Of a stretch of DNA of 64,000 nt, positions 45,543 through 54,948 are shown in pieces. The notes beneath the pieces are model-generated. The model had not been told where the DNA came from. It saw nothing but the letters and a program-made list of their open reading frames with translations, and did not search any database. The translations under genes and the position numbers were made by a program. The DNA comes from Salinilacustrithrix sp034522155. Lineage in GTDB: Bacteria; Actinomycetota; Acidimicrobiia; Acidimicrobiales; Salinilacustritrichaceae. Positions within the stretch are counted from its first letter, which is position 1; every line of letters begins with the position of its first letter. The stretch spans positions 141,505-205,504 of the forward strand of contig JAXHLP010000014.1 in the NCBI GenBank assembly GCA_034522155.1, in the 5' to 3' direction.

Positions 45543-46261
45543 GAGGACGCCTCCCCACCCGTGCGGGCCCGGCGGGCGTCGGCCAGCGCGCCGGCGATGA
45601 TGCCGAGGACACCGCCGATCACGATCGCCAACCGCTCTGCTCCCAGCTCGGCGGCGAGCACCGCGCCTGCGCCGCCGACTGCGGCGGCGACCACCGCCGG
45701 CCACCGCTCGAGCACCGGGACGAGGAGCACGAGGAACACCAGCGGGATGGCGAACTCGAGGGGGACGTCGTCGGGCACGCTGCTTCCCACCAGCGCGCCG
45801 ACCGCGGTGGCGGTGAGCCACGACGTGCCGAGCGTGATGCCGACCGCGAAGTAGAAGGGCATGCGGGCGCGGGGGTCGTCGCGGCCCGTCCAACGGACGA
45901 TCGAGAGCGCATAGGCCTGGTCGACGAGGAAGAAGGCAGCTACCAGACGCTTGGGGAGCGGCTCGTGGGCCAGGCGCGGTGCCAGCGACGCCGAGTAGAG
46001 GAGCATCCGCAGGTTGATGGTCAGCGCGGTGATGATGGCGATGACCACGGTCGCGCCGTCGTCGAGGGCGTTGATGATGGCGAGCTGGCTGGCCCCGGCG
46101 AACACGAACCCCGACAGGCCCATCGCCTCACCGAATCCGAAGTCGGCCGCCACGGCCGATGCACCAGCCACGAGCCCGAACGGCACGACGCCGATGAGCA
46201 TCGGCGCCGCCGCGGCAACGCCCTCCTTGATCGCGGTCCGCCGCAGTGTGGTGTCAGGCAT
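45539..46261 (-). CDS. azlC: AzlC-family branched-chain amino acid permease
   Basis: 240 residues. Helices with motifs APMLIGVVPFGLVAGASA, GLSGFVFAGASQLAIINAL and TALTINLRMLLYSASLAP, diagnostic of AzlC. With AzlD it forms a two-component amino-acid exporter. No Lrp-like regulator next to it. Confidence 0.92.
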   Translation of the reverse strand: MPDTTLRRTAIKEGVAAAAPMLIGVVPFGLVAGASAVAADFGFGEAMGLSGFVFAGASQLAIINALDDGATVVIAIITALTINLRMLLYSASLAPRLAHEPLPKRLVAAFFLVDQAYALSIVRWTGRDDPRARMPFYFAVGITLGTSWLTATAVGALVGSSVPDDVPLEFAIPLVFLVLLVPVLERWPAVVAAAVGGAGAVLAAELGAERLAIVIGGVLGIIAGALADARRARTGGEASS

Positions 46262-46309
46262 CGGCAGCAGTCTGGCGAAGCACCGCGCCCACGCCGACCA
46301 GATTCCCCG

Positions 46310-47884
46310 TCAGTCCTCTTCGCCCTGCTCGTCGGGGCTCTCGGCGGTGTCGTCCACCCGGTGCCGCGGGCGAGTCGCGTCCCGGCGACCTCGCGGGCGT
46401 CGAACCTCGTCGGTGCTGGCGCGTCGGCGGTTTCGCTTCTGTGCCGGCCGCGGCCGCGCCGCGGCCGCCTTCGAGACCGTCCGACCGGCCGCCTTCGAGG
46501 CCCGACCAGCCGCCTTCGTGGCCCGGCCCGCAGCGTCCGAGGCCCGCCGGGCGATCATGCGGGCGCGCCGGAGGCGCCGGCGCAGCACGTCGGAATCGAC
46601 ACCAGTGGTCTCCGAGACGAGGTCGTCGAGCCCGGCCACCGTGGACGTGGCGGCGATCGGCGTGTAGTGCGCCCGGCGGCTCTCGGCGACGGCGCCCCGA
46701 CGGAACATCCGGAACACGACGAAGACGCAGAACACCGACCCGACGACGATCAGCACCCGGAACATCCCCTCCGGGCCCATCAGCCCGATGGCGATCGAGG
46801 CCAGGAACGGCCCGCTGGCCGCGCCCAGCCCGTTGGCGGTCAGCAGTCGGGAACCGGCCGACAGCACGTGGATCGGGTCCATGTAGTCGGCCTGGTGGGC
46901 CATCGACAGGCCGTAGAGGGAGAACGCGCCCGCGCCGACGACCAGCGCCGCGAGCAGCGCGAGCGGAAGGCTCTCCAACACGGTCCCGGCCACGCCGATC
47001 ACGCTGCCGGCGACGATGAGCGCACCGGCGGTGAGCATCACGTAGCGCCGGTCGGTGCGGTCGGACCAGTTGCCGAGCGGGATCTGGCCGACGATGGCCC
47101 CGACCAGGACGGCGACGACGAACTGCGAGGCGCCGGAGACACCGAACCCGGCCCGCGTCGCGTACACCGCGCCGAACCCGGCGACGGCGCCGACACCCAT
47201 GCCCGACACCACCACGCCGGTGATTCCGAGCGGTGCGATGCGGAACACGGTGTCCCACGGCACGGGCTCGGACTCCTGGGGCGCTGGGGCCTCGCTCGGC
47301 GCCAGGGTGATGGGCACCGCGGCCAACGAGACGGCCACGGAGCCGATGACGAACAGCACGACGCCGGTGGGGCTGGCGACGTTGAGGAGCAGGGTGCCCG
47401 CGGCCAGGCCGCCGGTGACCACGGTGTTGTACACCGACAGCAGGGTGGCCCGGGTGGTCGAAGCGGCCACGTCGTTGAGCCACGACTCGGTGACGACGAA
47501 CAGTCCGGCTACGCAGGCGCCCGTGAGGCCGCGCAACAGGAGCCAGGGCACCGGGGAGACCCAGACGCCGTGGATCAGGACCGCCGCCGACGCGATCGCA
47601 GCGAGGGCCGCGAAGACCCGGATGTGGCCGACCCTGCGGATGAGCCCGGGCGCCCACGTCGAGCCGGCGACGTAGCCGAGGTAGTAGAGACCGAGGACCG
47701 CGCCGGTGACGGCCGAGCTGAAGGCGGCCTGCTCGGCGCGCACACCGAGGAGCGAGCCCTGCAGGCCGGAGCCCGTCATCAGCAGGAGGATGGACGCGAG
47801 CAGCGGCCACGCGGTCAGTACGACCGTCGTGACGCCGGAGGAGACCTCGTCTTCAGCGCCGACGTCGACGGCCATCGCGCGCAT
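46310..47884 (-). CDS. MFS transporter with basic C-terminal tail
   Basis: About 524 residues. Twelve helices with YIMLT-like loop RTDRRYVMLTAG between halves, and a YfkF/UMF-like arrangement (MTGSGLQGSLLGVRAEQ, GYVAGSTWAPGLIRRVGHIRVF). The final about 110 residues are cytoplasmic and very basic, with KAAGR-type repeats (AAGRATKAAGRASKAAGRT). Substrate unknown. Start ATG at 47884, alternative 47875. Confidence 0.85.
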   Translation of the reverse strand: MRAMAVDVGAEDEVSSGVTTVVLTAWPLLASILLLMTGSGLQGSLLGVRAEQAAFSSAVTGAVLGLYYLGYVAGSTWAPGLIRRVGHIRVFAALAAIASAAVLIHGVWVSPVPWLLLRGLTGACVAGLFVVTESWLNDVAASTTRATLLSVYNTVVTGGLAAGTLLLNVASPTGVVLFVIGSVAVSLAAVPITLAPSEAPAPQESEPVPWDTVFRIAPLGITGVVVSGMGVGAVAGFGAVYATRAGFGVSGASQFVVAVLVGAIVGQIPLGNWSDRTDRRYVMLTAGALIVAGSVIGVAGTVLESLPLALLAALVVGAGAFSLYGLSMAHQADYMDPIHVLSAGSRLLTANGLGAASGPFLASIAIGLMGPEGMFRVLIVVGSVFCVFVVFRMFRRGAVAESRRAHYTPIAATSTVAGLDDLVSETTGVDSDVLRRRLRRARMIARRASDAAGRATKAAGRASKAAGRTVSKAAAARPRPAQKRNRRRASTDEVRRPRGRRDATRPRHRVDDTAESPDEQGEED

Positions 47885-47949
47885 AGTGAAGCACCACCAG
47901 GGCCGCCGCAAGGAACTTTCCGCCCGGTGTTTGCCCTTTCTCGTGGTGT

Positions 47950-48807
47950 GTGACCGAATGGGTGACCGTGGGCACCCGGACGGCGATCGTGACCGGCGCG
48001 AACTCGGGCATCGGGCTCGAGACAGCCCGGGGCATCGCGCGCGCCGGCTACCGGACCGTCCTGTGGTGCCGGGACCCCCAGAAGGCCGCGGCGGCCAAGG
48101 TCGACATCGACGGCACGGCCCGCAACGGCCACACCGAGATCGTGCTGGCCGACCTCGCCAGCCAGACCGGCATCCGACGCGCCGTCGACGACCTCGACCG
48201 GCGCGTCGACACCCTCGACCTGTTGGTCAACAACGCGGCCGCCATCGTCCGCAAGCGGACCGAGACCGACGAAGGGGTGGACGCCGCGCTCGCCATCAAC
48301 CACCTCGGCCCGTTCCTACTGACCAACCTGCTGCTCCCCAAGCTCCGGGCGGCGCCGTCGGCCCGGATCGTGAACGTGGCCAGCGACGCCCACAAGCTGG
48401 GCAAGATCGACTTCGACGACCTCCAGGCCACCGGTGGGTACGGACCCTTCGGCTTCCCCCGCTACGGCCAGACCAAGTTGATGAACGTGCTGTTCACCCG
48501 GGAGCTGGCGCGGCGACTGGCGGACACCGAGATCACGGCCAACTCCGTCCATCCCGGTGCCGTCCGGACCAACCTCGGCCACCCGCCGGCCGTCATCCGG
48601 GCGCTCGTCGGGCTGTTCTTCCAGTCGCCCGAGGACGGCGCGCGCACGTCGCTGGCCGCGGCACTCGACGCCGAGTTCGCCGAGGTCACCGGCAGCTACT
48701 TCGTCAAGGGACGCCCCGCCGACCACAAGCTGGCGAAAGCCGCCCGAGACGACGAAGCCGCAGCCCGGCTGTGGACGATGTCGGAGGAGCTGACCGGGCT
48801 GTCCTGA
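47950..48807 (+). CDS. Short-chain dehydrogenase, retinol dehydrogenase-like
   Basis: 285 residues. TGANSGIG cofactor motif (about 15-22), LVNNAA, NVASDAHKLG and YGQTKLMN with the catalytic Tyr and Lys. Substrate unknown. GTG start at 47950, upstream of the gene is a divergent MFS transporter. Confidence 0.87.
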   Translation: MTEWVTVGTRTAIVTGANSGIGLETARGIARAGYRTVLWCRDPQKAAAAKVDIDGTARNGHTEIVLADLASQTGIRRAVDDLDRRVDTLDLLVNNAAAIVRKRTETDEGVDAALAINHLGPFLLTNLLLPKLRAAPSARIVNVASDAHKLGKIDFDDLQATGGYGPFGFPRYGQTKLMNVLFTRELARRLADTEITANSVHPGAVRTNLGHPPAVIRALVGLFFQSPEDGARTSLAAALDAEFAEVTGSYFVKGRPADHKLAKAARDDEAAARLWTMSEELTGLS

Positions 48808-48817
48808 GACTGTCGAA

Positions 48818-49480
48818 TCAGTTGCCGAACGCGCTGCTCGCCGCGTCCTGGGCCTCGACCCACTGCGGGTGGGCCGCGACCTCGTCGTTGGCCCGGACCC
48901 GCACCGTCATCGGCGACCGGTCCTTGGCCACCATGAGGTCGGTGAGGGTGAGGTCGTCCCAGCTGTCGATGAGGTTGTAGTCGGCCCGGCTCATCTGCAC
49001 CTGGGTGACGATGGGCGGCTCGGGCTCGGGTGCTTCCTCCTGCGGGGGCTCCTGGCACACGTCCATGGTCGCGATGCCGGGCCAGGTGTCGAAGATGAAC
49101 GGCGTGGACGCTCGCACGCCGTCGACGCAGGCCGCGATGTAGCGCTCGGCGTCCCAGCCCTCACCGGCCGGATCGATCGGGTCGGTGTAGATGGCGAGGT
49201 GGTCACCCTCGTCGTCGCGGACGAAGCCCTGGCTCAGGTCGTAGAGCCCGATGCGGGTGACGCGCTGGCCGATGGGCTCGAACAGCGGCTCGAACATCTC
49301 CTTGAGCTCGTCCTCGTCGTTGGTCGGCAGGGGGGTCGGCTCCGACGTCGTGGTGGTCGACGGCACCGTCTGGGCCGCCGGGTCGCCGTCGTCGTCGCCG
49401 CACGCGGCGAGGAGCCCGCCGCCGACCAGGGCGCTGCCCGCCGCTGCGATGAACCGCCGCCGAGACCATGTGCGTTGCAT
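48818..49480 (-). CDS. Tat-exported lipoprotein, unknown function
   Basis: 220 residues. Twin-arginine signal SRRRFIAAAG followed by lipobox LLAAC, so it should be exported folded and lipidated. The mature part begins with an acidic Thr/Ser linker and contains two Cys and long acidic Pro segments. No domain recognised. The ATG at 49480 is the only start giving a proper signal. Convergent with the SDR gene (10 bp apart). Confidence 0.8.
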   Translation of the reverse strand: MQRTWSRRRFIAAAGSALVGGGLLAACGDDDGDPAAQTVPSTTTTSEPTPLPTNDEDELKEMFEPLFEPIGQRVTRIGLYDLSQGFVRDDEGDHLAIYTDPIDPAGEGWDAERYIAACVDGVRASTPFIFDTWPGIATMDVCQEPPQEEAPEPEPPIVTQVQMSRADYNLIDSWDDLTLTDLMVAKDRSPMTVRVRANDEVAAHPQWVEAQDAASSAFGN

Positions 49481-49597
49481 CGGGGCGAAGCTAGTGGCCG
49501 CCGCGTCGGGCGAGGCAGTCACGCGGACGGTCGCCCCGGCCGACCTCGAGGCGCCGGTTCCTTGACGACGGCGCCGTGGGAAGTACGTTGCTGCGCC

Positions 49598-50152
49598 ATG
49601 CGTCGTCTCCTCTTCATCCCCATCGCCTTCGCCCTGCTCGCGGCCACCACGACCATCGCCGGGGCCGCCAACCCTGCCGGCACACCGACCTCGTCGATGA
49701 CACTCGACCCGACATCCGGCCCACCCGGCACCGAGTTCACGGTCAGCAACGTCGAAGAAGACGTATGTGTCACCAAGGGCCCAACCGAGGTGGACCTGAC
49801 GGCGCCTGGCGCAGAGCCCGAGGCCCAGACCGTACCCGCCGACCTCGACGGCAACTGGGAGGCGACCTTCACCGTCCCCGAGGACACCGAGGTCGACGAG
49901 ATCACGGTCAACGCCGAGTGCCATTTCGCCGGTGAGCTCCAGCCGACGGGTGTGCAGGGCGTTCGGGCGATACCCCAGCAGACACCGCCCGCCATCGTGG
50001 TCTACGACCCGGTCACCTTCACCGTGACCCAGCCGGACACGACGACGACCACGACCACGACCGAGCCGACCACCACGACGACCGAGCCCGACACCCTCGA
50101 CGAGTCCGATGTCGCCGAGGGCGTGGTCGCCCAGCCGACGCTGACCGGCTGA
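49598..50152 (+). CDS. Secreted protein with Thr-rich tail
   Basis: 184 residues. Signal peptide MRRLLFIPIAFALLAATTTIAGA, then an Ig-like region (TLDPTSGPPGTEFTVSN motif as in IPT/cell-surface domains) with two Cys, and a C-terminal run of Thr (poly-Thr with Pro/Glu) that may be a wall-spanning linker. No sortase motif. Divergent from the Tat lipoprotein. Confidence 0.78.
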   Translation: MRRLLFIPIAFALLAATTTIAGAANPAGTPTSSMTLDPTSGPPGTEFTVSNVEEDVCVTKGPTEVDLTAPGAEPEAQTVPADLDGNWEATFTVPEDTEVDEITVNAECHFAGELQPTGVQGVRAIPQQTPPAIVVYDPVTFTVTQPDTTTTTTTTEPTTTTTEPDTLDESDVAEGVVAQPTLTG

Positions 50153-50168
50153 GGCTCGCCCGGACCGG

Positions 50169-50966
50169 TCAGGCCACGATCTCGACCGGCGTGCCGAGCG
50201 GCAACATCTCGACGAGCGACTCGATGTCCTCGTTGCGCATGCGGATGCAGCCGTGGCTGACGTCGGAGCCGAGCACCGAGGGGTCGTTCGTGCCGTGGAT
50301 GCCGATCACCCCGTCGCCGCCCGCGAACTGTGTGAGCGTGTCGGAGTAGCCGGAGAGCGCGTACGCGTAGGTGCCGTAGACCGTGTCGGGATCCGGCGGC
50401 TGGATCAGGGCGTTGAGGTAGAAACGCCCGCCCGGCGTGGGCGTGTCCTGGGTGCCGACAGCGATCGGTGAGCGCTGCACGACCTCTCCCGCCTCCCGCA
50501 GGGTGAGCTCGTGGTCGCCGACGTCGACGGTGATGTCGTAGCGGTGCTTGGACATTTCGACGTCGCCGAGTCGGATCCAGCCGGTCGTGCCGTTGGGCCG
50601 GACCGGGAGCAGCACGTGCAACCACTGGTCCTCGTAGTCCTCCGCGAGGAACACCTGCTCGACCTGCTCCCCGTCGGTCCCGGTGTAGTCGGGATCGAAG
50701 CGGGGCAGCGTCATCTGCACCTCGCTGGTGTCTTCGGGGTCGGCGAACACCGGGATCTCGTCGACCGCGGCCCGGGCCACGACGTAGGTGTGGTCGGTGG
50801 CCAGGGCGGCCGAGATCGCGTCGTCACCGCTCGGCGCCGAGCCCGGTGTCGTGGACCTCGCCGCCGCCGTCGTGGTCGATCCATCGTCGGCCGCTGGCTC
50901 GTCGTCGCTTCCGCAGCTCACGAGCACCAACGCGGCGACCAGAGCCACCGCCATCGTCCGTCGCAT
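50169..50966 (-). CDS. L,D-transpeptidase lipoprotein (YkuD)
   Basis: 265 residues. Lipoprotein signal MRRTMAVALVAALVLVSC with the lipid-attached Cys. A YkuD catalytic domain in the C-terminal half contains IGIHGTNDPSVLGSDVSHGCIRMRNED, with catalytic His and Cys. It cross-links peptidoglycan through 3-3 bonds. ATG at 50966 has GGGG upstream. Convergent with the secreted protein. Confidence 0.92.
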   Translation of the reverse strand: MRRTMAVALVAALVLVSCGSDDEPAADDGSTTTAAARSTTPGSAPSGDDAISAALATDHTYVVARAAVDEIPVFADPEDTSEVQMTLPRFDPDYTGTDGEQVEQVFLAEDYEDQWLHVLLPVRPNGTTGWIRLGDVEMSKHRYDITVDVGDHELTLREAGEVVQRSPIAVGTQDTPTPGGRFYLNALIQPPDPDTVYGTYAYALSGYSDTLTQFAGGDGVIGIHGTNDPSVLGSDVSHGCIRMRNEDIESLVEMLPLGTPVEIVA

Positions 50967-51102
50967 CCGCACCCCGCCAGCCTGCCCGACGAGCGCGGGC
51001 TCGACCGCTTCGGCCACGGGCGCAGGGTCGATGGCCGCACCCCTACCATCAGGCCCGGCCGCCACCCGGGCGGCACCTGGCGACGACGACCACGGGGGAC
51101 CA

Positions 51103-52134
51103 ATGCCCACGATCAACGACGACCCGCGGATCGACCCACGCATCAAGGCGATGATGGGGGCGATGCCGCTTCCCGACCAGCACGACGTGTCGTCGAGGGA
51201 GGAGCTGCTCGAGCAGGCCAACTCGCCGGAGGCGGTCGCGGCCCGGGAGGCCATGACCGAGATCTTGGACGCGATGGACAACGAGGACGTCGCGCCGTCG
51301 ACGGGTCTCACCACGACCGTCCACGAGTTCGAATCCTCGCCGGACGGCAACGTGGTGAAGCTTCGGTTCATCCGGCCCGACGGCGCCGATCCGATGCCGT
51401 GCGTGTACTACATCCACGGCGGCGGGATGGCGGCGATGTCCGCCTTCGACGGGATGTACCGGGCCTGGGGCCGGATCATCGCGGCCCAGGGCGTGGCCGT
51501 GGCCATGGTCGACTTCCGCAACTGCGTCTCGCCGTCGTCGGCCGAGGAGGTCGCGCCGTTCCCCGCGGGGCTGAACGACTGCGTGTCGGGCCTGCGGTGG
51601 CTGGTCGGCTCGGCGAGCGAGCTCGGCATCGACTGGGACCGGGTCATCGTCGCGGGTGAGAGCGGCGGCGGGAACCTGACCCTGGCCACCGGACTGAAAC
51701 TGAAGCAGGACGGCGACCTCGACCTGATCCGCGGCCTCTACGCGATGTGCCCCTACATCGCCGGCGAGTGGCCCCAGGACCGGCTGCCGTCGTCGACCGA
51801 GAACAACGGCCTCCTCCTCGACCTCCACAACAACAACGGCCGGATGGGCTACGGCATCGAGGCGTTCGAGAACGAGGACCCCCTGGCCTGGCCGCTGTTC
51901 GCGACCGAGAACGACGTGGCCGGCCTCGTGCCCACGGTCATCAGCGTCAACGAGTGCGACCCGCTGCGCGACGAGGGCATCGAGTTCTACCGGCTCCTGC
52001 TTCGCGCCGGCGTCCCCGCCCGCGGCCGCCAGGTGCTGGGCACGGTCCACGGCACCGAGATCTTCTCCGTCGCCTGCCCCGATGTGAGCCGCGAGACGGC
52101 AGCGTCCATCGCCCGGTTCTGCCGGGAGGTTTGA
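51103..52134 (+). CDS. Alpha/beta hydrolase, HSL-family esterase
   Basis: 343 residues. Oxyanion motif YYIHGGGM (about 104), nucleophile GESGGGN (Ser about 187), acid Asp in ECDPLRDEG and His in TVHGTE. The HSL (bacterial hormone-sensitive lipase) family hydrolyses short esters. A good GGGGGA lies just upstream of ATG 51103. Divergent from the L,D-transpeptidase. Confidence 0.9.
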   Translation: MPTINDDPRIDPRIKAMMGAMPLPDQHDVSSREELLEQANSPEAVAAREAMTEILDAMDNEDVAPSTGLTTTVHEFESSPDGNVVKLRFIRPDGADPMPCVYYIHGGGMAAMSAFDGMYRAWGRIIAAQGVAVAMVDFRNCVSPSSAEEVAPFPAGLNDCVSGLRWLVGSASELGIDWDRVIVAGESGGGNLTLATGLKLKQDGDLDLIRGLYAMCPYIAGEWPQDRLPSSTENNGLLLDLHNNNGRMGYGIEAFENEDPLAWPLFATENDVAGLVPTVISVNECDPLRDEGIEFYRLLLRAGVPARGRQVLGTVHGTEIFSVACPDVSRETAASIARFCREV

Positions 52135-52222
52135 CCACCCACGCGCGCCGAAGGGCCCGAGCGTGCTCGGGTTCCCGGATCGTCGGGATTCTCGGGTTGG
52201 TTTCCCTTCGGCGTGCCGCGTC

Positions 52223-53533
52223 CTACGCGGCTCTGGCCCAGGGCGGGTCGCCGGGTGGGTCGGGGGGTCGTGGTGGGTCGGTGCCAGCTCGGGGGTCGAC
52301 GAGCACGTGCCCGTCTCGGTTGGTGAACCGGGGGCGGCCGTTGATGAGCTGGACGGTGAGGTGGCCGGTGTGGGCGTGGCGGTGATGCCAGCGACAGAGG
52401 AAGACGAGGTTGTCGAGGGCGGTGGGGCCGCCGTGTTCCCAGTAGATGATGTGGTGGGCGTCGCACCAGCCGACGGGGCGGTCGCAGCCGGGCACGGCGC
52501 AGCAGGCGCCGTCGCGGGCGACCAGGGCGCGGCGCATGGCCCGGCTGGCGACGCGGTGCTCGCGGCCGGCATCCAACGGTTCGCCGTCGCGGCCGCGGAT
52601 GATGATCTGGCTGATCCAGCAGTCACAGCTCCACAGGTGCAACTCGGAGGTGGGGATGGCCGCGGTCCAGGCCTGTTCGATCTCGAGCATCCAGTCGTCG
52701 AGCTGCCCGGTGCCGGCCAGGGTCTGCACTGTGGTGTGGAGGGTGATGAGGGGTTGGCGTTTGGCCGGGTTGTCGTTGGCGGCGGCGGCGCGTTCGCACA
52801 ACTCACCCAGGGCCCGGGCGCGGCGCTGGGAGGGGAGTTGGTCGAGGCCGGGGTCGGTGGGGTCGGCTTTTCGGTTGGTCTTGTCGCGGCGCAGGAGTTG
52901 GGCGACGAGTTCGTCGATGACGGTCTTGACGAGGACGGCGAGGTCGCCGCCGAGGTCGAAGTTGCCTTTGAGGCGCCCGTCGAGGGTCTGGGACACGAAG
53001 AACCGGTCGTCTTCACCCTCGACACGGGGTTCGGGCCCGTCGGGGTCGTGGTAGCGCAGCCACAGTTCGATGACCCGGGTGAGTTGGTCCGCGGTCAGCT
53101 TGCGGGCGGTTTCGACGAGCATGGTCTCGTCGCGTTCGAACGCGTCGGCCGTGCGGGCCAGCAGGGCGCGGGAGAGCACCGAGGCGTGGTCGTGGGTCAG
53201 CTCGCCCGCCACCAGGGCGGCCATGGTGGCGGGCATGGACCGCAGCTTGACGGCGAGGTTGACCCGGGCGCCGACGTGGTTGCGGAACTGGCCGGTACGG
53301 GAGGCGAGCCAGTTGGCCATCGAATACGCCGCGTCGCCCCGGTGGAACTCCCTGGCGTCGAGGTCGGACACCAATCCGCCGATCGTGGCTTCGAGGCGTT
53401 CGCGCTGACGCTCGAGCCGCACCAGCACATCGGCGGCCTCGTCGCGGACCAGGTCCTCGCCTTCGGCGGCGCGCACGAGATCGACCAGCGCGTCCACGTC
53501 GGCTTCCATGTTGTCGATCAGGCTCCCGAACAC
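52223..53533 (-). CDS. HNH endonuclease of the DUF222/13E12 repeat family
   Basis: 436 residues. DUF222 helical region in the N-terminal two-thirds (ANWLASRTG, LTADQLTRVIELW) then HNH endonuclease: CAVPGCDRP, CDAHHIIYWEHGGPTALDNLVFLCRWHH. The start GTG at 53533 is chosen because a perfect AAGGAGG (53540-53546) lies 6 bp before it; upstream starts lack this. In mycobacteria, 13E12 genes are often phage-associated and SOS-controlled; a matching SOS box lies in its promoter here. Confidence 0.92.
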   Translation of the reverse strand: MFGSLIDNMEADVDALVDLVRAAEGEDLVRDEAADVLVRLERQRERLEATIGGLVSDLDAREFHRGDAAYSMANWLASRTGQFRNHVGARVNLAVKLRSMPATMAALVAGELTHDHASVLSRALLARTADAFERDETMLVETARKLTADQLTRVIELWLRYHDPDGPEPRVEGEDDRFFVSQTLDGRLKGNFDLGGDLAVLVKTVIDELVAQLLRRDKTNRKADPTDPGLDQLPSQRRARALGELCERAAAANDNPAKRQPLITLHTTVQTLAGTGQLDDWMLEIEQAWTAAIPTSELHLWSCDCWISQIIIRGRDGEPLDAGREHRVASRAMRRALVARDGACCAVPGCDRPVGWCDAHHIIYWEHGGPTALDNLVFLCRWHHRHAHTGHLTVQLINGRPRFTNRDGHVLVDPRAGTDPPRPPDPPGDPPWARAA

Positions 53534-53634
53534 GCGCGGCCTCCTTCCCTGTGGTGTCGGTGGGGAAGTGGGTTGTGCGAACGGGAGCACCAGACCCGAG
53601 ACGAGCGGGCGGGCTCCGAGGCGACCTCACCAGC

Positions 53635-53655
53635 GCTCGCTCCAACTGGGCGAGC
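53635..53655 (-). repeat. Hairpin in the 5' leader of the HNH gene
   Basis: GCTCGC and GCGAGC form a perfect 6-bp stem with a 9-nt loop, and the flanking sequence allows an alternative stem (CGGGCTC with GAGCCCG). It lies between the promoter and the GTG start, so it may shape translation. No T-run follows, so it is not a terminator. Confidence 0.35.
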
Positions 53656-53674
53656 CCGGGGCCGATGACCCACC

Positions 53675-53704
53675 ACCATAGCGTGAACGTACGTTCGATC
53701 TCAA
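53675..53704 (-). promoter_or_regulatory. SOS-box promoter of the HNH/13E12 gene
   Basis: On the minus strand, TTGAGA (53699-53704) and TATGGT (53675-53680) are spaced 18 bp. The spacer holds TCGAACGTACGTTC, which with its two next bases matches the mycobacterial LexA consensus TCGAAC-N4-GTTCGA at 10 of 12 positions. A LexA dimer here would block the promoter. The leader to the GTG start is about 135 nt and contains a hairpin. Confidence 0.6.
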
Positions 53705-53825
53705 CACGAAATCGAAGAAATCTCGAGACTTCTTCGCCGAGACCGCCGCACCAGGCGCTCCCTGCAACAGGACCACGCAACTACCGTCCCGCAACGATGC
53801 AGAGGTTCGGATCGGAACGCCACGA

Positions 53826-54911
53826 GTGAAGGTCGTCGTCTTCGGTGGGAGCGGACTCGTCGGTCGCGCCACCGCCGCGCACTTCGCCGATGAACCGGGC
53901 TGGGAGGTCACCGCGGTGTCGCGCCGGCCGGTCGAGCTCGCGGGCGTCGAGCACGTGCCGCTCGACCTGACCGATGAGGAGGCCTGCCGCTCGGCAATCG
54001 CGTCGCGGGCGTTCGCCGGGACCACCCACGTCGTCTTCGCGGCGCTGCAGGAGGCACCCGATCTCTATGCGGGCTGGCTCGACCGTGACCTGATGGAGCG
54101 GAACCTGACGATGTTCCGGGCGGCGATGGAACCACTCGTCGAGCACTGCCGCTCGACCCTCGAGCACGTGAGCCTGTTGCAGGGCGCCAAGGCCTACGGG
54201 TTTCACGTCGGCCGCTCCCCCGTGCCCGGCAAGGAGGACGACGGTCGCGTCGAGCACGACAACTTCTACTTCCTCCAGGAGGACCGCCTCCGCGACCTCG
54301 CCGCCGGCGAGTCGTGGTCGTGGACCGTGCTGCGCCCCCAGATCGTCTTCGGGGACTCGGTGGGCAGCCCGATGAACCTGCTCCCGGCGATCGGCGCCTA
54401 CGCGGCGATGGAGCGGGCACAGGGCCGCGCGCTCGGGTTTCCCGGCGGCGAGCGGTCGGTGCAGGAAGCGGTCGACGTGCGGCTCCTCGCCCGCGCCCTG
54501 GCCTGGGCGGCCGCCGCACCCGAGGCGCGCGACGAGGTGTTCAACGTCACGAACGGCGACGTCTTCGACTGGCACGAGGTGTGGCCAGCCATCGCCGACG
54601 CGCTGGGCATGGAGGTCGGCGATCCGGCCCCGCAGCGGTTGACCGACACCATGCCCGAGCGCAGCACCGAGTGGGCCTCGATCGTCGACCGCCACGGGCT
54701 CCGGGCGCCGCGGGATCTGCACGCCTTCGTCGGCTCGTCGTGGCAGTACGGCGACATCCTGCTCGGGGCGATGGGCGAGCGACCGCTCCCGGCGCTGTTG
54801 AGCACGGTCAAGATCCGCCGCGCCGGCTTCGACGACTGCATCGACACCGAGGTGATGTTCCGCGAGTGGTTCGCACGCCTGCAGGCCAGTGGGATGCTCC
54901 CACCCCGCTGA
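53826..54911 (+). CDS. NAD(P)-dependent SDR, PRISE-like (progesterone 5-beta-reductase family)
   Basis: 361 residues. Extended SDR with GGSGLVGRATAAHF at the N-terminus, EHVSLLQGAKAYGFH and the NFYFLQED motif, which replaces the usual YxxxK and is typical of PRISE enzymes (enone reductases). C-terminal substrate domain ends KIRRAGFDDCIDTEVMFREW. Natural substrates in bacteria are unknown. GTG at 53826. Confidence 0.82.
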   Translation: MKVVVFGGSGLVGRATAAHFADEPGWEVTAVSRRPVELAGVEHVPLDLTDEEACRSAIASRAFAGTTHVVFAALQEAPDLYAGWLDRDLMERNLTMFRAAMEPLVEHCRSTLEHVSLLQGAKAYGFHVGRSPVPGKEDDGRVEHDNFYFLQEDRLRDLAAGESWSWTVLRPQIVFGDSVGSPMNLLPAIGAYAAMERAQGRALGFPGGERSVQEAVDVRLLARALAWAAAAPEARDEVFNVTNGDVFDWHEVWPAIADALGMEVGDPAPQRLTDTMPERSTEWASIVDRHGLRAPRDLHAFVGSSWQYGDILLGAMGERPLPALLSTVKIRRAGFDDCIDTEVMFREWFARLQASGMLPPR

Positions 54912-54948
54912 CCGGCGCCCGACGACCGGAGGACGTACCCGGGGGCAG

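Noticed and set aside
53534..53590. Upstream start for the HNH gene
   Set aside because: The perfect AAGGAGG at 53540-53546 lies inside that longer frame and points to the GTG at 53533.
53600..53660. Second tRNA-like structure near the HNH gene
   Set aside because: Paired segments (CGGGCTC/GAGCCCG) exist but no anticodon arm or T-loop consensus; it is better read as a leader hairpin.
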